From Candidatus Poribacteria bacterium (GTDB lineage: Bacteria; Poribacteria; WGA-4E; UBA9662), in NCBI GenBank assembly GCA_002729015.1, contig PBVO01000101.1:52776-65079 (forward strand): a stretch of 12,304 nt of DNA, read 5' to 3'. Each line of letters opens with the position of its first letter. Positions within the stretch are counted from its first letter, which is position 1. A program made the position numbers and the translations under genes. Below are positions 7,712 to 12,304 of this stretch, piece by piece. The notes beneath the pieces are model-generated. The model was given only the letters and a program-made list of their open reading frames with translations. It searched no databases and was not told the DNA's origin.

Positions 7712-8620
7712 TTGAAAACTAACACACCGATCAAAATTCCGTTTCGTATCGTAATGGCTGTTTTATTTTTAGCCTTTATGTGGGGCGGTAACGCTGCGGC
7801 TATCAAAATGAGCCTAACGGCATTCCAACCAATCGCAGTAGCTGGAATTCGATTCACCTTTGGTTTGATAGTCATTATCAGTTGGGCTTATCTGAACAAA
7901 ATTCCCTTCTTACCTAGGCGTTGCCACTGGCCTCGACTTTTCTTGTTGGGTACAGTCTTTGTTATCCAAATTTTGTCTTTTAACTGGGGAACTAAGCTAA
8001 CTGACGCTGGCCGAGCTTCCCTTCTATTAAACACTCACCCACTATTGATTGCTTTGATTTCACACTTTTTCATAGCCGGCGACCGCTTAAATATTGTGAA
8101 GTCGATTGGCCTAATAATCGCCTTTGTAGGTGTCTCGTTTGTATTCATCGGTCGTGTTTCTTCGACTCAGGTGAGAATTGGTGATGCTATGGTGTTAACT
8201 AGTTCTTGTGGGTTGGCAGTGATTAATATCTTGCTCAGGCGATACATGGTACCTCAAGGTAATCCCCCAATCGAAGCAATGAACCAATTTCAGATCCTAT
8301 TTGGTCAGATGGTGTTTGGTGTACCTATCTATTATGTTCTGAGTTGGTTTCTTGAAGGTCAGGCTGCTGCATACGGCTTCTGGTCATTGTCGGCTTGGAT
8401 AGGTTTGATCTTTCAAGGGGTGATTATTGCCGGTTTCTGCTTCATTGCTTGGTCTTCGATCGTTAAGCGCTACCCACCAGGACGACTCTCTTCTTTATTT
8501 TTTACCACACCAATCTGGGGAATTGCCTTTGGCCACCTACTTTTTCAGGAGGAGATCACTGGATCTTTGGTTGGTGGGGCCGGTTTAGTCGCTGTAGGCA
8601 TCTATTTAGTAAATCGATGA
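7712..8620 (+). CDS. EamA/DMT-superfamily ten-helix permease
   Basis: A 302-residue inner-membrane protein with two EamA repeats (about 15-147 and 157-300), the standard length and ten-helix layout of drug/metabolite transporters. Family-like features are the first helix with FMWGGNAAAIK (about 22-32), a conserved R47-F, and the second-repeat ending FTTPIWGIAFGHLLFQEEIT (264-283), which matches the usual glycine-rich helix followed by an acidic E-E turn. Members mostly export metabolites or amino acids; the substrate here cannot be predicted. The longest frame starts at TTG 7712, 15 bp after the DUF5916 stop; ATG at 7754 (residue 15) would also leave the first helix intact, and neither has a clear Shine-Dalgarno. 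It probably shares a transcript with the DUF5916 gene, although functional linkage to it is not evident. Confidence 0.9.
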   Translation: MKTNTPIKIPFRIVMAVLFLAFMWGGNAAAIKMSLTAFQPIAVAGIRFTFGLIVIISWAYLNKIPFLPRRCHWPRLFLLGTVFVIQILSFNWGTKLTDAGRASLLLNTHPLLIALISHFFIAGDRLNIVKSIGLIIAFVGVSFVFIGRVSSTQVRIGDAMVLTSSCGLAVINILLRRYMVPQGNPPIEAMNQFQILFGQMVFGVPIYYVLSWFLEGQAAAYGFWSLSAWIGLIFQGVIIAGFCFIAWSSIVKRYPPGRLSSLFFTTPIWGIAFGHLLFQEEITGSLVGGAGLVAVGIYLVNR

Positions 8621-8723
8621 GTAATCGGTGTGCTAAAAGAAAAACGCCGATTCAAACCGAAGGGAATTGGCTAAACCGGCGCAGAGGCCTATGCTGAAAC
8701 AACTTTCGAATCAATAGATGAGT
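8621..8723. other. Convergent intergenic spacer
   Basis: These 103 bp separate the stop of the permease gene (plus) from the stop of the propeller gene (minus). Besides the probable minus-strand terminator I see no gene. For the plus strand the same hairpin can form with a G-U pair but lacks a following T run, so the permease transcript has no obvious intrinsic terminator here. Confidence 0.6.
8634..8671 (-). terminator. Probable rho-independent terminator of the S55/propeller operon
   Basis: Read on the minus strand, GCCAATTC (8671-8664) pairs with GAATCGGC (8653-8646), an 8 bp stem with one A-C mismatch. The 10-base loop contains CTTCGG. The stem is followed directly by GTTTTTCTTTTA, a T-rich tail. 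It lies about 52 bases past the propeller gene's stop, the expected place for an intrinsic terminator. The mismatch and the C in the T tract weaken it somewhat. Confidence 0.55.
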
Positions 8724-10850
8724 CTAAAAATTTGTTCCTTTAATGGCTTCGTTTCCAGCAGAATCAACGACACGAATCGCGATCGTGTGTGTATTGATAA
8801 CTTTTTCGATCAGTTTAGTTGTTAGGACCAATTCTTCTCTTCGAGAGTCAAAAATCATGTCGGCTGGAAAAATCACCTTCCAATTTTCATCATTATCGAT
8901 TTTGTATACTGCAGACTTAATTGGACTAGTTTCATCCTCTACAATACAACTGATTTGGTAGGTACCGTCGTCTCTTCTTTCCCCTTTAATCTGACCTATA
9001 ACTGGTTGTGTATTATCAATTTCGAAGGATTTACTAATCTTCTCGGTGTGCAAACTGGTCGTGGGTTGATTGCTCAATTGATCGCTGATAAATATTTTCA
9101 GGTGGTATATACCGTCTGGCATTGCGGTTGAGTCCCAAGTATAAATTGGCTTTTTAAGCTCATCTTTTAGTAATTGCCAGGTTTCGTCTGTTTCTATTTT
9201 GTAATAGAGTGCGTATTCCAACCGATCTCCGTTAGGGTCACTTACTTCCCATTTTGCTGTGCGCCTTTTATCCATTTTAGCGTCGTTCCCATTTCGTTGG
9301 GGTGGACCATTCCGGTTTTCACGCTCTTTGGGAGCACCAATATGGATTTGGAAATCATCGATTCGAGGCTCAACGTTCAGTTGCACGGAACCAAATCGGA
9401 CCTTCTTTAAGGTTGGTGTCCCCGAATCAGATTTGAGTTTGGCTTTCCACTGTAGAAACCGAGCATGCGGGCTGGTTATTTGCTCTCCTTCCGATGAAGT
9501 TATAGGTTCGGACCAATCGCTCCATGTGTTATCGGGTTGACTCGTATTACCAGAGCGAGTTGAAAACGACACACTATTTCCAATCGCATTCCATGACAAT
9601 TTACCCCATTGAGACGTTAAATCGGCATCGTATGCCTTCGACTCAAGCGTCCCTTCATCGACATAGTCATTTGAGAGCTGAAAAATCTTTCCTTGATTAC
9701 CGGTTGCTACCCAGGTCTGTTTTGAATGCTTAGCATTCAAAAGGGCCAAAACCTGTTTTGCTTTGCAGTTAACAAGCTCGACTGATTCTCCATCTAGAGT
9801 TACTCGATATATTTTACCGTCATCTCCAGTCCCAACAATAAGATAATCTTGATGAGTTTCAATCGTCAGGATCAGCGGCTCAGGTGAGTTCCAGATACTT
9901 CGAATAGTACCATTTGGTCGTACTTGATAGATTTGTGATTTGTTGATTTCTGCTGGCCTCCCGTCAGGAGAAGGTGGACCACTTGGTCTTTGGCCAGGCT
10001 TAGGTGGAACTGTGGTTACTGTTCCAGCAAAAACGCTACCATCAGCAGAACCGACCAAAGTCTTGACCTCTTTTTGGCCAGTTTGATGGATAACTTCAGC
10101 TTTTCCGTCCAAACTGATTTTGAAAATGATTGCTTTCCCATCACTACCAGCGTAAAGGTACCCCTGATGGAATAGTAAACTAACAATGTTAGTTTCATCG
10201 GAATCGAACAACACTGTAGGGCTATTCTCCTCAGTATTTTTTGACTCTGTTTCAACACTGTTCGTCAAATCGGTGGTTGGTATTTTATATATTTTCCCTT
10301 CTGTTCCTGTTGCCGCATAAAGATTAGCGTCGTCGTCAAAAACCAAATCCCAAACATAATTTTCTTCAGCAGAAAGAATCGTGATGGGCGGTGTTTTGTT
10401 ATTGTCTATTCTATAGACTAAACCACTGGGGGCTGTACCTGCATAGATACGGTCTTGTTCATCAATAGCTAGGCTGAGAATAGATATTTCCGGCGAATCA
10501 TAAAAAAGCTTTGTTTCTCCAGTAGGCGAAATTTGATAAATTTTTCCACTGTTTCCGGTACCTGCATAGATGTTTCCAACTGAATCCTCAGCCAAGCACC
10601 AGATATAAACCTCGTTTGATTTGTCAAAAACAGTTTCTAGCTTTTGCTGTAAAATAACGTCCCCTTGACTGGATATTGCCACAGATTTAGGTGCGCCTTC
10701 ACGAAAATCAACATGCTCTTTTTGTTCCCATATTTTTGTTTTAACTGCATCAACTGGTGTCGGAAAGAGGCTAAGAGCCATCAGAAACAAACCGAACCAA
10801 GTAATTAGGCTATTTCTGTTCACGATTAACTTTGTTTTAAGGTAAGCCAA
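8724..10850 (-). CDS. Secreted seven-repeat beta-propeller protein with C-terminal Ig-like domains
   Basis: Numbering here is from the longest frame (GTG 10871, 715 residues); I prefer TTG 10850 (residue 8), which has GAGGAG six bases upstream and gives 708 residues. A signal peptide follows (hydrophobic SLITWFGLFLMALSLF, then PTPVDA, ending near residue 42). Seven related blades carry a YAGT-x-GKIY-type core at about residues 101, 142, 184, 239, 280, 344 and 387 (for example IYAGTGNSGKIYQI, LIVGTGDDGKIYRV, WVATGNQGKIFQL), suggesting a seven-bladed propeller. Blade 5 carries a Pro/Gly-rich insertion (about 288-308). Residues about 404-500 form a beta-sandwich-like region with W450-S-D-W-S454, and two Ig-like segments follow (about 500-620 and 620-715), the last containing VEDETSPI and IRVVDSAGN. 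It is probably periplasmic or extracellular. No catalytic residues are evident, so ligand or protein binding is likeliest. It is cotranscribed with the S55 gene. Confidence 0.87.
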   Translation of the reverse strand: MAYLKTKLIVNRNSLITWFGLFLMALSLFPTPVDAVKTKIWEQKEHVDFREGAPKSVAISSQGDVILQQKLETVFDKSNEVYIWCLAEDSVGNIYAGTGNSGKIYQISPTGETKLFYDSPEISILSLAIDEQDRIYAGTAPSGLVYRIDNNKTPPITILSAEENYVWDLVFDDDANLYAATGTEGKIYKIPTTDLTNSVETESKNTEENSPTVLFDSDETNIVSLLFHQGYLYAGSDGKAIIFKISLDGKAEVIHQTGQKEVKTLVGSADGSVFAGTVTTVPPKPGQRPSGPPSPDGRPAEINKSQIYQVRPNGTIRSIWNSPEPLILTIETHQDYLIVGTGDDGKIYRVTLDGESVELVNCKAKQVLALLNAKHSKQTWVATGNQGKIFQLSNDYVDEGTLESKAYDADLTSQWGKLSWNAIGNSVSFSTRSGNTSQPDNTWSDWSEPITSSEGEQITSPHARFLQWKAKLKSDSGTPTLKKVRFGSVQLNVEPRIDDFQIHIGAPKERENRNGPPQRNGNDAKMDKRRTAKWEVSDPNGDRLEYALYYKIETDETWQLLKDELKKPIYTWDSTAMPDGIYHLKIFISDQLSNQPTTSLHTEKISKSFEIDNTQPVIGQIKGERRDDGTYQISCIVEDETSPIKSAVYKIDNDENWKVIFPADMIFDSRREELVLTTKLIEKVINTHTIAIRVVDSAGNEAIKGTNF

Positions 10851-10856
10851 ACTTTT

Positions 10857-10862
10857 CTCCTC
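10857..10862 (-). promoter_or_regulatory. Shine-Dalgarno favouring TTG 10850 start
   Basis: GAGGAG on the minus strand, six bases (AAAAGT) before TTG at 10850, overlaps the TGA stop of the upstream S55 gene (10863-10861). The earlier GTG at 10871 has no comparable site. This geometry implies translational coupling of the two genes. Confidence 0.65.
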
Positions 10863-12304
10863 ACTTGGCACGACGATTAACGCTAAGACGCAAGAATCGG
10901 CTGCCTGAAATCACATAATCGGTATTGTTTTTTTCAACGTGCAAGGTTCGTCCTTTTGTATATCCACCTTCACCTAATTGTGTCTGCGTATTCATAACAG
11001 ATAGCATGGAAACTGGCAATTCAGGAAACTCTTCACCTTGCACCGTCATTCCAACTTTAGGAATGTAAATTTCCAAAATCAAGTCTAGATTACTTTCACC
11101 TCTTTGCAATAGCTTCAACATCTGGTTCAAATTTCTAGGTTGAAAATTCAGGGGGGCTCTTTGGCGCTGCCAACCATCATAAGACTGGCCACTAGAAACA
11201 AGTAGGATAACTTGCCCTTCAGGTGTTTTCTTCGGAATGGTAATCCGTGCTTTATGCACAATGGGATTTTCTAAATAGGGCCGCAAAACAACCGATACAT
11301 CAATAGTCTCACCTGGCCGATATTCACTTTTTTCGATTCTTAATCCTTCGATAGTTGCAGTGTTTCGTTTATCCTTGATTTTGACATTAACCGTTATGTC
11401 TTCGACTTTTAAGCGGCCGAATGGGTTTTGCATCAAGTTTTGCATTGCACTCAAAGAACGAAATGCCGCAAATCCTGGTGAGCCACTAGTGGAAAAAACA
11501 TTTTTGTAGGTAAGTTCGTTCACGTCCAATTCTGGATGATCAGCAATTCGAATTCTGGTATCGATGGCGACAGTGTGTTCAGACCATGAAGATTCTAGCC
11601 CGTCTATTATATTCCGAGTACCAAACATCGCCATTGAAGCTGACATAAAACGATCTCGAGACACTTCAAAATACCGATCATGTGACTCGCCATCCATAGT
11701 CTGAATCTTAGCTTTAATTGGAATATAGCTCGGTGATTCACCTATCGTACCTGCTATGGCCCCCATCCTATCTTGGACTAATGTACCAATAGGCTGGGTC
11801 GCAGATGCCATCTTACTTGATCGATTGGTACTGGGCAAAATAAAGTGCACATATCCGCCTGATAGCGGAACATTGACATTTCCTTCTCCATACATATCGT
11901 GGCCAAAAGCAAGAAGTTGCTGTTTCTGTTGGTCAATATAAGTAATTGTGCCGTAACTGAAAGCGTTATAGTCTCCACGAGCAAACTCAACGCCAACCAT
12001 TTGGCCTTGGGCTACAGGGGAATTTTCTACTGGTGCACCGCCAGCTGAGGCCTGAATCGGCTCAATGTTATGGGGGGCAAATAACTGTCGCAACTGTGCC
12101 AAATCTCCAACATTTCTCGTCGATACAGCCAAAGGCATGCTAACTAAGGAAGAACTTTTGCCTTGATGGATTTTGGGATCATTGAACTCGGGTATAGGCG
12201 CTGATCCAAGATCACCAAACATCAGATCTGTTGTGGATTGACCTGCAAATATGTGTGTCAGATCCAAAAATTTTGCGCCGGCATATTCAAGATTAGGTCG
12301 CATC
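10861..12304 (-). CDS. SpoIVB-type peptidase S55 domain protein (5' end beyond window)
   Basis: A frame of at least 480 codons enters from the right edge. The Met at 12303 is probably internal because no signal peptide follows it. Residues (counted from that Met) about 100-195 match the C-terminal part of the SpoIVB S55 domain as found in secreted proteins of non-sporulating bacteria: YGTITYID, LLAFGH135DMYGEGNVNVPLSGG, then ILPSTNRSSKMASATQPIGT and QDRMGAIAGTIGE. His135 in the AFGH motif is the likely catalytic His by comparison with SpoIVB. The Ser-bearing GMSGSP-type motif would lie upstream, outside the window, so activity cannot be judged. Residues about 300-480 are a beta-rich region (SEYRPGETIDVSVVLRPY) resembling an Ig-like or FN3-like domain. 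The stop overlaps the Shine-Dalgarno of the propeller gene. A role in periplasmic proteolysis or signalling is inferred; there is no sign of sporulation genes here. Confidence 0.82.
   Translation of the reverse strand, partial: MRPNLEYAGAKFLDLTHIFAGQSTTDLMFGDLGSAPIPEFNDPKIHQGKSSSLVSMPLAVSTRNVGDLAQLRQLFAPHNIEPIQASAGGAPVENSPVAQGQMVGVEFARGDYNAFSYGTITYIDQQKQQLLAFGHDMYGEGNVNVPLSGGYVHFILPSTNRSSKMASATQPIGTLVQDRMGAIAGTIGESPSYIPIKAKIQTMDGESHDRYFEVSRDRFMSASMAMFGTRNIIDGLESSWSEHTVAIDTRIRIADHPELDVNELTYKNVFSTSGSPGFAAFRSLSAMQNLMQNPFGRLKVEDITVNVKIKDKRNTATIEGLRIEKSEYRPGETIDVSVVLRPYLENPIVHKARITIPKKTPEGQVILLVSSGQSYDGWQRQRAPLNFQPRNLNQMLKLLQRGESNLDLILEIYIPKVGMTVQGEEFPELPVSMLSVMNTQTQLGEGGYTKGRTLHVEKNNTDYVISGSRFLRLSVNRRAK

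Noticed and set aside
8579..8680. Inverted repeat GCCGGTTTAG / CTAAACCGGC
   Set aside because: The 10 bp arms are 82 bp apart, the left arm lies inside the permease coding sequence, and no extension or T tract follows. Probably chance.
9174..9540. Overlapping plus-strand frames opposite the propeller gene
   Set aside because: They are antisense to the clear sandwich and Ig-like coding sequence and show no motif of their own.
1..12304. tRNA, rRNA, CRISPR, insertion sequence or prophage
   Set aside because: No regular direct-repeat array, transposase-like motif, long terminal inverted repeats or cloverleaf-like segment was found, and nearly all DNA is accounted for by the eight genes.

Overview
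This 12.3 kb window is an ordinary-looking bacterial chromosomal segment, moderately A+T-rich by eye, with eight protein-coding genes. I see no RNA genes, CRISPR arrays, insertion sequences or phage genes. The gene families present are a leaderless formylglycine sulfatase, a Gfo/Idh/MocA oxidoreductase, a CBM9-like/DUF5916 outer-membrane protein, an S55 (SpoIVB-like) protein, a large TPR protein and a propeller/Ig-like secreted protein. Together with frequent TTG starts they suggest an uncultured Gram-negative, polysaccharide-degrading lineage such as Poribacteria or Latescibacteria. That placement is an inference from gene content and only moderately likely.

Left block (1-5332, minus strand): four genes read leftward in a tight row. 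They are a 517-residue alpha-helical, probably carbohydrate-active protein, then a Gfo/Idh/MocA dehydrogenase (33 bp gap), then a sulfatase (18 bp gap), then a secreted TPR protein whose ATG overlaps the sulfatase stop (ATGA). The TPR gene runs off the left edge. The first three proteins have no signal peptide, so the block looks like a cytoplasmic pathway that desulfates and oxidises or cleaves a small sulfated sugar or oligosaccharide. The substrate cannot be read from the sequence.

Middle block (5480-8620, plus strand): it diverges from the left block across a 147 bp intergenic region. It holds a secreted CBM9-like/DUF5916 outer-membrane barrel protein with a TTG start and a strong Shine-Dalgarno, followed 15 bp later by a ten-helix EamA/DMT exporter-type permease. 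The divergent arrangement hints that uptake or surface binding (barrel) and intracellular breakdown (left block) may share regulation.

Right block (8724-12304, minus strand): an S55 (SpoIVB-type) peptidase-domain protein, truncated by the right edge, is followed by a secreted protein with a seven-repeat beta-propeller and C-terminal sandwich domains. The two are translationally packed: the propeller gene's Shine-Dalgarno overlaps the upstream stop codon. A probable rho-independent terminator lies in the 103 bp convergent spacer after the propeller gene.

The items most worth follow-up are the unassigned 517-residue protein in the sulfatase operon, the expanded nucleotide-binding loop of the oxidoreductase, and the S55/propeller gene pair.
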